Positions 44,649 through 53,625 of a stretch of DNA of 64,000 bases are shown piece after piece. The position numbers were made by a program, and so were the translations under genes. The DNA lies in contig CAJXMD010000005.1 of assembly GCA_913056165.1 (NCBI GenBank), positions 1-64,000 on the forward strand, read 5' to 3'. Origin of the DNA: an uncultured Halieaceae bacterium. GTDB lineage: Bacteria; Pseudomonadota; Gammaproteobacteria; Pseudomonadales; Halieaceae. Within the stretch, counting starts at the first letter, position 1. The number at the start of each line of letters is the position of its first letter. Below the pieces are notes generated by a model. It ran no database searches. It was not told where the DNA came from and worked only from the letters and a program-made list of their open reading frames with translations.

Positions 44649-45835
44649 ATGAAGGCCTCACTCAGCTACAGCCCTACCCCTTTGAGAGATTGAGTAGGCT
44701 ATTTGCCAAGGTAGCACCCAATCCGGCGTACGCACCGATAGCACTCACCATCGGCGAACCGCAACACGCGCCGCCAGAGTTCGCAGCCACGGCGTTAATC
44801 GACAAGCTTGACAGCTTGGGACGGTACCCACCGACCGTGGGGTCAGAAGACCTAAGGTGTGCAATTGCGACATGGCTTAGTCACCGATTTCAGCTTCAAG
44901 GGGTAGACCCCAGCAGTCAGGTGCTGCCCGTCAACGGGACCCGCGAAGCCTTGTTCGCGATCGCCCAAGTCATCGTCGGTAGCGGGCAGCCGGGCGCGGT
45001 TATCAGCCCCAACCCCTTCTATCAGATCTATGAGGGCGCCGCCCTCTTGGCAGGCACAACGCCCAAATTTATCCCTGCGACCGAAGAAAGCCACTTTATC
45101 CCTAATTACAGTGCTCTCGAGGAACAGGATTGGATTGACTGCGAGCTGCTGTATCTGTGTACGCCCGGAAATCCTTCCGGCGCCACCATACCCATTGAAA
45201 CACTGCAAAATTTGATCCGGCTAGCTGATCAGTACAACTTTGTCATCGCCAGTGATGAGTGCTATAGCGAGATTTACCGCACGGGATCGACCCCTCCTTC
45301 GGGCCTGCTACAAGCCGCTGCGGGAATGGGACGACACGGTTTTGAGCGCTGCCTTGTTTTTCACAGCTTGTCCAAACGTTCAAACCTGCCGGGGCTGCGA
45401 TCAGGTTTCGTTGCAGGAGATGCTGAGATCATCGAGAGGTTCCGCCGGTACAGGACTTATCACGGCTGCGCCATGCCAATACACCATCAGGCGGTCAGTA
45501 TCGCCGCCTGGTCCGACGAGGATCACGTTGCGGCCAATCGGCGTCGCTACAGCGAAAAATTTGATCGCGTTGTGCCGCTTTTGGAACCTCACCTGGAGGT
45601 ACTCATGCCCGAGGCCGGCTTTTATCTATGGCCGCGAACACCGCAGGATGATGAAACCTTTGCGACCGCTCTGATGGAAAAATGCAATGTCGCAGTGCTC
45701 CCAGGTAGCTACCTCGGCAGATCCGTGAACGGACTAAACCCTGGAAGCAACAGAGTCAGGATGGCCTTGGTCGCCGAGGTTGACCGATGTGTCGAAGCTG
45801 CTCAGCGAGTGGCGCACTTTTTACAACAGGGCTGA
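44645..45835 (+). CDS. dapC: Succinyldiaminopimelate transaminase
   Basis: 396 residues, PLP fold type I. PFERLSRLFAKVAPN, TIGEPQHAPPEF, GRYPPTVGSEDLR, CTPGNPSGATIP, IASDECYSEIYR and the PLP lysine in FHSLSKRSNLPGLRSGF. Overlaps glnD by 4 nt (ATGA). Works between DapD and DapE in the succinylase route to meso-DAP and lysine. Confidence 0.93.
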   Translation: MNEGLTQLQPYPFERLSRLFAKVAPNPAYAPIALTIGEPQHAPPEFAATALIDKLDSLGRYPPTVGSEDLRCAIATWLSHRFQLQGVDPSSQVLPVNGTREALFAIAQVIVGSGQPGAVISPNPFYQIYEGAALLAGTTPKFIPATEESHFIPNYSALEEQDWIDCELLYLCTPGNPSGATIPIETLQNLIRLADQYNFVIASDECYSEIYRTGSTPPSGLLQAAAGMGRHGFERCLVFHSLSKRSNLPGLRSGFVAGDAEIIERFRRYRTYHGCAMPIHHQAVSIAAWSDEDHVAANRRRYSEKFDRVVPLLEPHLEVLMPEAGFYLWPRTPQDDETFATALMEKCNVAVLPGSYLGRSVNGLNPGSNRVRMALVAEVDRCVEAAQRVAHFLQQG

Positions 45836-45839
45836 TCAA

Positions 45840-46532
45840 GTGACGCAAAAACTCCTCACAGATTCCCGCTCAGGCAACCTGAGCAAGCAAGAGCGCGTTG
45901 CATTCATCGATCGGCGCCTTTACGAGCTTTATCCCACCACCCCGGTTCCTCTCGACCACTCAGATCCATATACCCTGCTAATCGCCGTTCTGTTGAGCGC
46001 GCAGTGCACCGATGAACGGGTTAATCAAGTAACCCCCGCCCTGTTTGATCAAGCTGATTGTCCAGAGGCAATGGTTAAACTATCCGTTGAAAAAATCAGA
46101 TCCATCATCAGGCCCTGTGGCTTATCGCCTCAAAAATCCAAGGCCATTCATCGTCTAAGCCAAATGCTGATTGAGAGTCACAACGGAGAAGTCCCTCAGT
46201 CCTTCGAGGCGCTGGAACAGCTGCCCGGGGTGGGACATAAGACTGCCTCGGTAGTCATGGCTCAGGCGTTTGGCGTCCCTACATTTCCGGTAGACACGCA
46301 TATTCACCGCCTGGCCCAGCGCTGGGGGCTCTCGCGAGGCCGCAATGTGGTGGAGACCGAGCGTGATTTAAAACGCGTGTTTCCCGAGCACCGCTGGAAT
46401 GCCCTGCATCTACAAATCATATTTTATGGCCGCGAGTACTGCACTGCGCGGGGATGTGATGGCCGGGTGTGCGAAATCTGCACAACCTGTTTCCCATCGC
46501 GCAAGCACCCCAAGGCACTGCACAAGCCGTGA
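45840..46532 (+). CDS. nth: Endonuclease III-type DNA glycosylase/AP lyase
   Basis: 230 residues from GTG 45840, 4 nt after dapC; the track start (TTG 45780) would overlap dapC by 56 nt. Neither start has a strong ribosome binding site. The HhH motif and catalytic Lys are in LEQLPGVGHKTASVVMAQAF, the catalytic Asp in FPVDTHIHRLAQRWGL. The cluster loop reads YCTARGCDGRVCEICTTC, five cysteines spaced x4, x4, x2, x2, unlike the C-x6-C-x2-C-x5-C of E. coli. Repairs oxidised pyrimidines. Its place inside the dap cluster is likely only operonic. Confidence 0.88.
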   Translation: MTQKLLTDSRSGNLSKQERVAFIDRRLYELYPTTPVPLDHSDPYTLLIAVLLSAQCTDERVNQVTPALFDQADCPEAMVKLSVEKIRSIIRPCGLSPQKSKAIHRLSQMLIESHNGEVPQSFEALEQLPGVGHKTASVVMAQAFGVPTFPVDTHIHRLAQRWGLSRGRNVVETERDLKRVFPEHRWNALHLQIIFYGREYCTARGCDGRVCEICTTCFPSRKHPKALHKP

Positions 46533-46564
46533 TATCTGCTAGCATTCGCCCTGTAGGAGACAGT

Positions 46565-46915
46565 ATGACCACCACCATTTACGGCATTCCGAACTGCGAC
46601 AGCGTCAAGAAAGCGCGGAAATGGCTGGATTCACGTGGAATACGCCATGACTTCGTGGATTTCAGGAAGACACCAGTGGAGGGCAAACGCCTTCATACGT
46701 GGTTTGACCGCATAGGGGCAGAGAAGCTGGTCAATCGTCGGAGCACGACGTGGAAATCCCTTTCTGAAGCAGACAGGGCAAAAGTAGATGCGGGAGATGG
46801 TCCAAGTCTGATTGAGGATAACGTCACGCTGATCAAGCGTCCTGTCCTCGAGCACGGCACCACGATCATGGTTGGATTTTCCGAAGCGGCCTACGCCGAG
46901 CTTTTCAATCAATAA
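46565..46915 (+). CDS. ArsC/Spx-family protein (YffB-like)
   Basis: 116 residues from ATG 46565 (AGGAGA upstream). Thioredoxin-like ArsC-related fold: TTIYGIPNCDSVKKARKWLDSRGI with a single N-terminal cysteine, DFRKTPVEG, and TLIKRPVLEHG, where the KRP motif is typical. A homologous gene stands before dapD or dapE in many gammaproteobacteria. Its function is not established; arsenate reduction is doubtful. Confidence 0.9.
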   Translation: MTTTIYGIPNCDSVKKARKWLDSRGIRHDFVDFRKTPVEGKRLHTWFDRIGAEKLVNRRSTTWKSLSEADRAKVDAGDGPSLIEDNVTLIKRPVLEHGTTIMVGFSEAAYAELFNQ

Positions 46916-46939
46916 CGTAACCGACAAGGGTAACAGGCA

Positions 46940-47950
46940 ATGACATCAATGCATGGGTTTGGTCTTGGACTAGCCACCAAGAACAACAAGGGGGAAATTC
47001 TCGAGGTGTTCTACCCAAAGCCCCTCTGTGACCTAAGTGGCGATTTGGCCGGGATGCTCTCAGATGTCACGGGGGAGCTCGATGCCGCAGCGTTGAATGA
47101 ACTCGCCAGCGCGCTGCTCGCTACCGGGGAAGAGCAGCAGGCCGGCATTGCCCAACAGATGCGGGAGACAAGCGGCACAGTGATAGCCACTCCCCTCACA
47201 AGCAACACTGCCCCGGCCTCCGTTGCTGACGCCTACCTGAAACTTCACTTGCTATCTCATCGTTTGGTGAGGCCTCACGGCACGGATCTGGACGGTCTTT
47301 TCGGCCTGCTACCCAACGTGGCGTGGACCAATCAAGGGGCCGTCTGCTTGAATGATCTCGCCCAGCGTCAGCTGGATTCCCGGCTTCGGGGCGAAGTGCT
47401 CGAGGTGGCAAGCGTAGATAAATTCCCCAAAATGACCAATTACGTGGTGCCCACCGGCGTCAGGATTGCCCATACGGCGCGAGTGCGTTTGGGCGCCTAT
47501 CTTGGTGAGGGCACCACCGTCATGCACGAAGGCTTCATCAACTTCAACGCCGGTACCGAGGGACCTGGCATGGTGGAAGGTCGTATCTCCGCCGGTGTCT
47601 GGGTTGGTGGCGGTTCTGACCTCGGCGGCGGCTGCTCCACGATGGGTACGCTGTCTGGAGGCGGAAATATCATTATCTCTGTAGGTCGGGAGTGCCTCAT
47701 TGGCGCCAACGCGGGTCTCGGCATCCCGCTCGGAGACCGCTGCACGATCGAGGCAGGCCTATTCATTACCGCGGGCACCAAGGTGACTTTACTGGACGGA
47801 GCTCGCAAGCCGGTTGAGACCGTGTCTGCTCGAGATCTGGCGGGCAAGTCGGATTTACTGTTTCGTCGCAACAGCACCTCCGGAACTGTTGAGTGCCTCA
47901 CCAACCGCTCGGCTATTGAGCTCAACGACAGTCTTCATGCCAACAACTGA
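46940..47950 (+). CDS. dapD: 2,3,4,5-tetrahydropyridine-2,6-dicarboxylate N-succinyltransferase
   Basis: 336 residues, the longer Pseudomonas-type DapD. An N-terminal domain precedes left-handed helix repeats: [43 protein letters not shown] (in parts), [27 protein letters not shown] and [19 protein letters not shown]. Succinylates tetrahydrodipicolinate in lysine/DAP synthesis. Its end overlaps dapE by 14 nt. Confidence 0.96.
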   Translation: MTSMHGFGLGLATKNNKGEILEVFYPKPLCDLSGDLAGMLSDVTGELDAAALNELASALLATGEEQQAGIAQQMRETSGTVIATPLTSNTAPASVADAYLKLHLLSHRLVRPHGTDLDGLFGLLPNVAWTNQGAVCLNDLAQRQLDSRLRGEVLEVASVDKFPKMTNYVVPTGVRIAHTARVRLGAYLGEGTTVMHEGFINFNAGTEGPGMVEGRISAGVWVGGGSDLGGGCSTMGTLSGGGNIIISVGRECLIGANAGLGIPLGDRCTIEAGLFITAGTKVTLLDGARKPVETVSARDLAGKSDLLFRRNSTSGTVECLTNRSAIELNDSLHANN

Positions 47951-49091
47951 ATACGGACGCGAGGCGATCGCGCTGACGAAGGAGCTCATTGCACGTCAGT
48001 CGGTGACTCCCGAGGATGCTGGCTGTCAGAAGCTGATGATGACTCGTCTCGGCAAGCTGGGGTTTGATTGCGAGCCAATGAACGTTGCGGATACGCAAAA
48101 TTTCTGGGCGTGTCGTGGCTCCAGCGGACCGACGCTGGTTTTCGCCGGCCACACGGACGTCGTCCCGACAGGTCCTCAGGAGCGCTGGTCCACGCCGCCA
48201 TTTGAAGCGACGGAAATCGATGACAAGCTATATGGTCGTGGCGCCGCCGACATGAAAGCCGGGCTCGCCGCGATGCTGGTCGCTGTGGAGGCATTCATCA
48301 CCCGTCACCCGAACCACCTGGGGCGAATCGCTTTTCTCATTACCTCAGACGAAGAAGGCCCGGCTCGCAATGGCACGGTGAAAGTCGTTGAGGCGCTCAT
48401 GGACCGGAACGAACAAATCGACTGGTGCCTGGTCGGAGAGCCCTCCAGCACTAGCCAACTGGGTGATGTTGTGCGGGTGGGTCGTCGCGGATCGATTAAC
48501 GGGTCAATCACTATCCATGGCATCCAGGGCCATATTGCCTACCCTCATCTCGCAGAGAACCCCATTCATCTGGCTTTCAAGGCGCTGGATGCCATCGCCG
48601 CCGAGGAATGGGATCAGGGCAACGAGTTCTTTCAGCCCACGTCGCTGCAGTTCTCCAACATAAGTGCGGGGACAGGGGCGAGTAACGTGATTCCGGGGGA
48701 ATTAAACGCCCAATTAAATGTTCGATTCTCGACTGAAACCACCGATGGTCGGATCCGTGAGCGATGCGAAGAAATTCTGAACACACACGGTCTACGCTAT
48801 GAGATCGAATGGTCGCTCAGCGGACAACCCTTCCTTTCACAGCCGGGGGCCTTGGTGGGCGCCATACAAACCGCCATCAGCTCGGTGGTTGGCATCGACA
48901 CGGAACTATCGACAGGGGGCGGCACGTCCGACGGGCGATTTATCGCTAAAACCGGCGCCGAAATTGTGGAACTCGGACCTATCAATGCGTCGATTCACCA
49001 AATTGACGAACATATCCTGACTGCCGATATTCCGAGGCTTACCGCCCTTTATCACAGCGTTATGGTCCAGCTGTTGACTGAGGCAGCTTAA
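47937..49091 (+). CDS. dapE: Succinyl-diaminopimelate desuccinylase
   Basis: 384 residues from ATG 47937; the track ORF starts far inside dapD. M20 metallopeptidase with [44 protein letters not shown] (metal and catalytic Glu), [18 protein letters not shown], and the final His in [11 protein letters not shown]. Frees LL-diaminopimelate. Its 3' end overlaps the convergent gene at 49060 by 32 nt. Confidence 0.96.
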   Translation: MPTTEYGREAIALTKELIARQSVTPEDAGCQKLMMTRLGKLGFDCEPMNVADTQNFWACRGSSGPTLVFAGHTDVVPTGPQERWSTPPFEATEIDDKLYGRGAADMKAGLAAMLVAVEAFITRHPNHLGRIAFLITSDEEGPARNGTVKVVEALMDRNEQIDWCLVGEPSSTSQLGDVVRVGRRGSINGSITIHGIQGHIAYPHLAENPIHLAFKALDAIAAEEWDQGNEFFQPTSLQFSNISAGTGASNVIPGELNAQLNVRFSTETTDGRIRERCEEILNTHGLRYEIEWSLSGQPFLSQPGALVGAIQTAISSVVGIDTELSTGGGTSDGRFIAKTGAEIVELGPINASIHQIDEHILTADIPRLTALYHSVMVQLLTEAA

Positions 49092-49458
49092 TCGCCACCT
49101 CGACCTCTGAAGTCTCCGGGCGTGCGCTCTGCCACGCGGTCCAGTAACCCACCGTGCCGGCCGATCGCCGGGGATTGAGTTGAGATAAATCTATCGTTAG
49201 CCGCAGGCTCTTGCCCTCGAGCCAGGCCGTCAAGGCCTCGACAATCAGTAACGGCGCTTCGATATGGCTCCGTAGCTCAGCCAGCACCCCAGCCACCCCC
49301 ATCTCGGGCGCCTCGAACAGAGTGAGGGTAGCCTCAGATATCCCCTCTCGCTGGCGAATGAGATCACGGGCTTGCCCTTGATCGATGATCGACTCGACCG
49401 TCATGTTAATAAGGCAGACGCCATCGCCGTTAAAACACTCAAAAAGACAATAAGGCAC
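49060..49458 (-). CDS. Hypothetical protein
   Basis: 132 residues; I do not recognise a family. Starts at GTG 49458 with AGGAG 7 nt upstream, better than the internal ATG at 49404. Three cysteines occur in the first 16 residues ([16 protein letters not shown]), then a mixed helical/strand body without signal peptide or membrane segment ([41 protein letters not shown]). The good ribosome binding site and clean reading support a real gene. It lies 9 nt downstream of rsmJ on the same strand, suggesting co-transcription, and overlaps the end of dapE. Confidence 0.65.
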   Translation of the reverse strand: MPYCLFECFNGDGVCLINMTVESIIDQGQARDLIRQREGISEATLTLFEAPEMGVAGVLAELRSHIEAPLLIVEALTAWLEGKSLRLTIDLSQLNPRRSAGTVGYWTAWQSARPETSEVEVAIKLPQSTAGP

Positions 49459-49467
49459 TTCTAACTC

Positions 49468-50241
49468 CTAACGAACATAGACATCAAAGCGCACCGCTCT
49501 TCCCTTGAGAGTATGGGATGGTGGTGGTCCTGTCAGCGGGACCGCTTTGAGAGGCCTTTTAACCACTATACGAGAGACCGGCTGCGCAAAGGCCCAGTCT
49601 GTCAAATGTTGGTGATCCGGAGGATAACCATGCAAGGCTTGCAACACTCTCAAGTCTTTCTTTGAAGCAGCCGTTCCCTTGCGCTCCTCAAACATCGGAT
49701 CCAGATAAATGACCTGCTCGGGGGCTGCGGCAATTCCCGTGCTGTCGCGATGTTGTACCGACATCCTCGCGGCTGCCTGTCGAACTTCCGGAAATTGGCT
49801 GATGATCGCCCTGTTCAAGCCCTCCTGCAGGATAAACGCCAACACGGGAGATCGCTCAAACATTGCTACCTGACAGCCAAGGTCAGCCAGAACGAAAGCA
49901 TCACGACCCAGACCGGCGGTGGCATCAAACACCCAAGGGTGGCGATTGCCCTTATTGCCAACCGCACGACCCAGCAGTTCATTTTGCCCCCCTCTACGTC
50001 GATGCATCATGGCAGGTGAGGCGAAATCAACCCTTACGGGGCCCGGCCTGTTTGCGCTTATCTCCTGCAGCCAGGCGTCTTCCCTGTCGATTATCAGGGC
50101 GACCGAGCCTGAGGCTCCATCCAGATTTTTCTCATACGCCAAGTCCAGCTGCTCAGCGACCAGTCTGGCCCGATCTATAGCGCCGGTCTGTGCCGGTACC
50201 ACCGTGCAAACAGACGCACTGTCAGACATTGATTCACTCAT
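49468..50241 (-). CDS. rsmJ: 16S rRNA (guanine(1516)-N(2))-methyltransferase
   Basis: 257 residues from ATG 50241 (ATG 50229 is also possible; the track start is a TTG and less likely). SAM-dependent methyltransferase: VRVDFASPAMMHRRRGGQNELLGRAVG, VFDATAGLGRDAFVLADLGCQVAMFERSPV (motif I and the acidic residue), YLDPMFEERKGTAASKKDLR (DPMF catalytic motif) and RIVVKRPLKAVPL. Modifies the small-subunit rRNA. Confidence 0.93.
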   Translation of the reverse strand: MSESMSDSASVCTVVPAQTGAIDRARLVAEQLDLAYEKNLDGASGSVALIIDREDAWLQEISANRPGPVRVDFASPAMMHRRRGGQNELLGRAVGNKGNRHPWVFDATAGLGRDAFVLADLGCQVAMFERSPVLAFILQEGLNRAIISQFPEVRQAAARMSVQHRDSTGIAAAPEQVIYLDPMFEERKGTAASKKDLRVLQALHGYPPDHQHLTDWAFAQPVSRIVVKRPLKAVPLTGPPPSHTLKGRAVRFDVYVR

Positions 50242-50432
50242 CTTCGGGCCAGCGCAAAACCATTGTATTCGTCGATCGCAAGTCCTCGCGGAGCACATAA
50301 TCAAGGGATGCCGACGCGGATAATTGACCTGCCTTAACCTCCATAACCATCTCTCGCATGAATTAGCGATCTCACCGCTGTTTCGGGCCGCTGGAAGTTG
50401 GCATTATATGAGTTGTTTAGCTGGGGTGCCCC

Positions 50433-50924
50433 ATGATCCGACTCGCAGTGTTACTGATACTACTCGCTGGCTGCGGCAACTACGACATTAGCGTCAATGA
50501 TCAGATCATTTACGACGCCCCGGCAATTTTTCTGGATTTTGATCTGCCCGATGAAGCCTTACAGACATGTGTAAGACAGCGGGTTATGGATCTGCGCCTG
50601 AGTTCACCGGAAGCCCTGATCGACTTGAACTGCAGCAACGCAGGTATTGAATCCCTTGAAGGCATAGCACTCTTCAGAAATATTGAGCGACTTAAACTAT
50701 CCAGCAACAGAATCCGGAATTTGATGGCCCTGACCAAGCTGTCAGCGCTTCACGCCCTATGGCTAAATGACAACGTGGTTATTGATCCGGTGCCTCTGAA
50801 CTCTCTCTCTGATTTGAGGACCTTGAATCTAGCAGACAACGACAGCTTGCAATGCCCTAAAACTGGGCTGCTGGATCATGTGGAAACTCTTACACTGCCA
50901 ACACACTGTGCGGAGAGGACCTAA
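50433..50924 (+). CDS. Small leucine-rich-repeat lipoprotein
   Basis: 163 residues. Signal with lipobox (MIRLAVLLILLAGCGN), mature protein anchored at Cys14. The body carries about four LRR units, for instance LNCSNAGIESLEGIALFRNIERLKLSSNRI and LHALWLNDNVVIDPVPLNSLSDLRTLNLADN (quoted in part), of the LxxLxLxxNxI type. Probably a periplasmic or surface protein-binding module of unknown partner. It is followed by the LpxL-type gene after 3 nt. Confidence 0.8.
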   Translation: MIRLAVLLILLAGCGNYDISVNDQIIYDAPAIFLDFDLPDEALQTCVRQRVMDLRLSSPEALIDLNCSNAGIESLEGIALFRNIERLKLSSNRIRNLMALTKLSALHALWLNDNVVIDPVPLNSLSDLRTLNLADNDSLQCPKTGLLDHVETLTLPTHCAERT

Positions 50925-50927
50925 CAC

Positions 50928-51839
50928 TTGGTTTATTGGATCTATCAACTTCTGTCGCGCCTTCCCCTCTCCGTTCTTTACGGTCTGTCCAGCGTCGGTG
51001 CCTGGGCGCTGGAGTTTGTTTTCCGCTACCGGCGCTCAGTCATCACCGACAACTTGTCAGCGTCTTTCCCGGAACTGACCGCTAAAGAAAAAAAGAGTAT
51101 CAGAAGGCGGTTTTATCGAAGTCTTGCAGATACCACAATCGAAATTATCGGCGCCGCCCACAAACCTTTGGGGTTTTTTGAGAAACGTCTCGAGGTTACC
51201 AACATCGACTTACTGCATCAGCTTAGCGAGCAGGGAAGCCAGACTGTAATCGTTATGCTGGGGCACCAAGGGAATTGGGAGTGGATGCTGCATCGTGCCG
51301 CTGGTCTATACGATATGCCGATGGCATTCATTTACAAAACCCTGCACAGCGCTGCTGCAGATCGATTTAGTCTTGAAGCTCGATGTCGCTTTGGGGCCGA
51401 GGCGATCGAGATGCATAAATCGGCCCGAAATATGATTCGTAACCGACGAAAACCCCGCATCATCTATATTCTGGGTGATCAGTCACCGGGACAACGTGAG
51501 CGGGTCCACTGGGCCCGCTTTCTGAACAGGGACACACCCTTTTTCTCTGGGGCCGCCGTGCTGGCTAAAGCGACTGGCTATCCGGTGGCTTTTGCAGCCT
51601 GTCGGCGCACAGCGCGTGGACACTATCACGTTACTCTCAGTGAGCTCGCCGCGAGACCCGACGAGCTGGAAGAACAGGAAATCACTAAACGCTACGCAAA
51701 AGTGCTGGAGCAAGCGATTGAACGGGCGCCCGAAGACTGGCTGTGGAGTAATCGACGCTGGAAATATCAGGCCGAAGCCAACTCTTCAGCTACCGGATCA
51801 AATGCGGACAGAGAAATCCAATCGAAGCCCTCTGACTGA
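50928..51839 (+). CDS. LpxL/HtrB-family lipid A or lysophospholipid acyltransferase
   Basis: 303 residues from a TTG start, with GGAGAGGA about 10 nt upstream. An N-terminal membrane helix (LSVLYGLSSVGAWALEFVF) precedes FRYRRSVITDNLSASFPEL. The acyltransferase site is HQGNWEW (HX4E), and YILGDQSPGQRERVHWARFLNRDTPFFSGAAVLAKATGYPV (in part) is typical of HtrB. Adds a secondary acyl chain to lipid A in the inner membrane. Its 3' end overlaps the convergent MBL gene by 73 nt. Confidence 0.92.
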   Translation: MVYWIYQLLSRLPLSVLYGLSSVGAWALEFVFRYRRSVITDNLSASFPELTAKEKKSIRRRFYRSLADTTIEIIGAAHKPLGFFEKRLEVTNIDLLHQLSEQGSQTVIVMLGHQGNWEWMLHRAAGLYDMPMAFIYKTLHSAAADRFSLEARCRFGAEAIEMHKSARNMIRNRRKPRIIYILGDQSPGQRERVHWARFLNRDTPFFSGAAVLAKATGYPVAFAACRRTARGHYHVTLSELAARPDELEEQEITKRYAKVLEQAIERAPEDWLWSNRRWKYQAEANSSATGSNADREIQSKPSD

Positions 51840-52564
51840 CAGGCCATCACCACTTCCACGGAATTAAGCAAGGACACCTCGCGCAGGGCTTCTCGCGCAA
51901 ACTCGACTGTGTTGTTCTGCTGACTGAGGTGACCTGCAACCAGAATTCGCAACGAGTCCGTGTCTACCTGCTGTAAAAATCGAGCAGCCTGCTGGTTGTT
52001 CAGGTGCCCGTAATTACCACCAACCCGCCGCTTCAGCGGGGCGGGGTAAGCGCTGCGGCGTAATAGCTCAGGCTCATGATTAAACTCCAGCAGAAGCCCC
52101 GTGCATCCCCCATAAGCATTCACCAAGAAAGGAGTGATGGAGCCCAGATCGGTCAAAATACCCAGAGCTAGCTCATTACAGTCAAATCGGTATTGAACTG
52201 GCTCACGAGCGTCGTGAGGCACTGGCAGTCCTAATACTCGAATATCTCCCACCCTGAAATCATCTCCCGCGTTGAAACAGAACAACTGATGGGCGCTCTC
52301 AAATAATCCTGATGCCGCAGTACCATGAGACAAAAAAACGGGAATGGAGTAGCGCCGAGACAGGGCGGACACCCCTGAGGAATGATCGCTGTGCTCGTGA
52401 GTCACCAAAATCCCGTCAAGATCTTCTGGGGTGAGTCCAAGGCGGGACAATCGGGAAATCGATTCCTTCAGAGGAAACCCGCAGTCAACCAATAAGCAAG
52501 TGTCGCCAGACGCGACCAAGGTTCCATTACCTTTGCTTCCACTGCCCAAAGAGGCAAATCGCAT
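51767..52564 (-). CDS. MBL-fold metallohydrolase (YycJ-like)
   Basis: 265 residues. Metallo-beta-lactamase fold: MRFASLGSGSKGNGTLVASGDTCLLVDCGF (in part), the zinc motif LVTHEHSDHSSGV, and LVAGHLSQQNNTVEFAREAL. Family members include WalJ/YycJ, a DNA exonuclease. The start overlaps the bamC stop by 1 nt (TAATG), so it is third in dapA-bamC-mbl, a common gammaproteobacterial arrangement. Confidence 0.92.
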   Translation of the reverse strand: MRFASLGSGSKGNGTLVASGDTCLLVDCGFPLKESISRLSRLGLTPEDLDGILVTHEHSDHSSGVSALSRRYSIPVFLSHGTAASGLFESAHQLFCFNAGDDFRVGDIRVLGLPVPHDAREPVQYRFDCNELALGILTDLGSITPFLVNAYGGCTGLLLEFNHEPELLRRSAYPAPLKRRVGGNYGHLNNQQAARFLQQVDTDSLRILVAGHLSQQNNTVEFAREALREVSLLNSVEVVMACQSEGFDWISLSAFDPVAEELASA

Positions 52565-53625
52565 TAATTAATGCTGCCCTTGATCAGGGTGAGTAATGCC
52601 TGTTGATCTCGTCGGGGGATTTGGCCCCCCTCTGTACCAAACAAGCTGATCAGCATCTCGTCCTCACTTAAGGAGGCCAGCTTGACCATGTATTGCTTGT
52701 TCGCCAGGGGGTGCTCATCCTCGCCACCCCACATCCAATCAAACCAGCCACCGTCGTCATCTTCCTGCTGGCCAACAAAAGTGACGTAAAACACGCCTTC
52801 GCTTCGGTTCTTGTCGTCAATGGCGAAACCCGCCTCCGGCAATGCCTTGTTGACGGAGGCCCATGCCCGATTGAAAGGCAGCATCAAACGCAAGCGGGTG
52901 TAGGACTCCGTGTCCTCCAGAGATATACGCCCGGCAGCGCTCATCGCGCGATCGGCCATCATCGAAATCGGTGCCGACTCAGCGCTGTTGGCAATGAACT
53001 GAGCAACATTGCGCAACATTTCCTGCTCGAGCTCCAAATCATCCGAGCCTTCGGGCCAACTGCTGTTATCGACTGCCTGATTTTGCTGCAGAACATGCAG
53101 CTCGGCGGTATTCCGCTGGACGCCGCTGTCAACACGAAAACGGAAGCGAGTCGAGAGAGGGCGCTCTTTCAACTCAACAAATTGGGTATCGATCAATCCA
53201 GCCTGAGCGTCGGAGGCCGCCACACCGATACCTGAAGCGGTTAAAAACGCACGCACTTGTGGCCACAGTTGGCCGGGAGCTACGGCAACCAGCGCCCAGC
53301 TCTCGTCCCCGAGGCGCTGTATGCGGACAGTTTCATACTGGCTAGCGCTGGTTAGTGGCGTGGGCCGCGGCACGCCAAATTCACTTTCCAGGCGGAAATT
53401 CTCGGATACCTCGGGAATTGGATAAGTGGGATCAATCGCTGCATCACCGGTACCCGCCGATGGCGGCACGGTGATCACAGCCAGCTCGGGCGCCTCCTGA
53501 TAGCGGGCCGTGTTGTCGGGAAACAACCCGTCTTCACCATAAATCCAACTGCATCCGGTCGAGGTTACGAACGCTGTAAAAAAGCAAACCCGAGCGAGGC
53601 CGGTCAAGCTTACCCACCGTCTCAT
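52564..53625 (-). CDS. bamC: Outer membrane assembly lipoprotein BamC
   Basis: 353 residues. Signal peptide with lipobox (FVTSTGCSW), followed by an unstructured lead (LFPDNTARYQEAPELAVITVPPS) matching the BamD-binding region, then two helix-grip domains (RLGDESWALVAVAPGQLWPQVRAFL and LPFNRAWASVNKALPEAGF). Non-essential subunit of the BAM complex. Overlaps dapA by 4 nt. Confidence 0.93.
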   Translation of the reverse strand: MRRWVSLTGLARVCFFTAFVTSTGCSWIYGEDGLFPDNTARYQEAPELAVITVPPSAGTGDAAIDPTYPIPEVSENFRLESEFGVPRPTPLTSASQYETVRIQRLGDESWALVAVAPGQLWPQVRAFLTASGIGVAASDAQAGLIDTQFVELKERPLSTRFRFRVDSGVQRNTAELHVLQQNQAVDNSSWPEGSDDLELEQEMLRNVAQFIANSAESAPISMMADRAMSAAGRISLEDTESYTRLRLMLPFNRAWASVNKALPEAGFAIDDKNRSEGVFYVTFVGQQEDDDGGWFDWMWGGEDEHPLANKQYMVKLASLSEDEMLISLFGTEGGQIPRRDQQALLTLIKGSIN

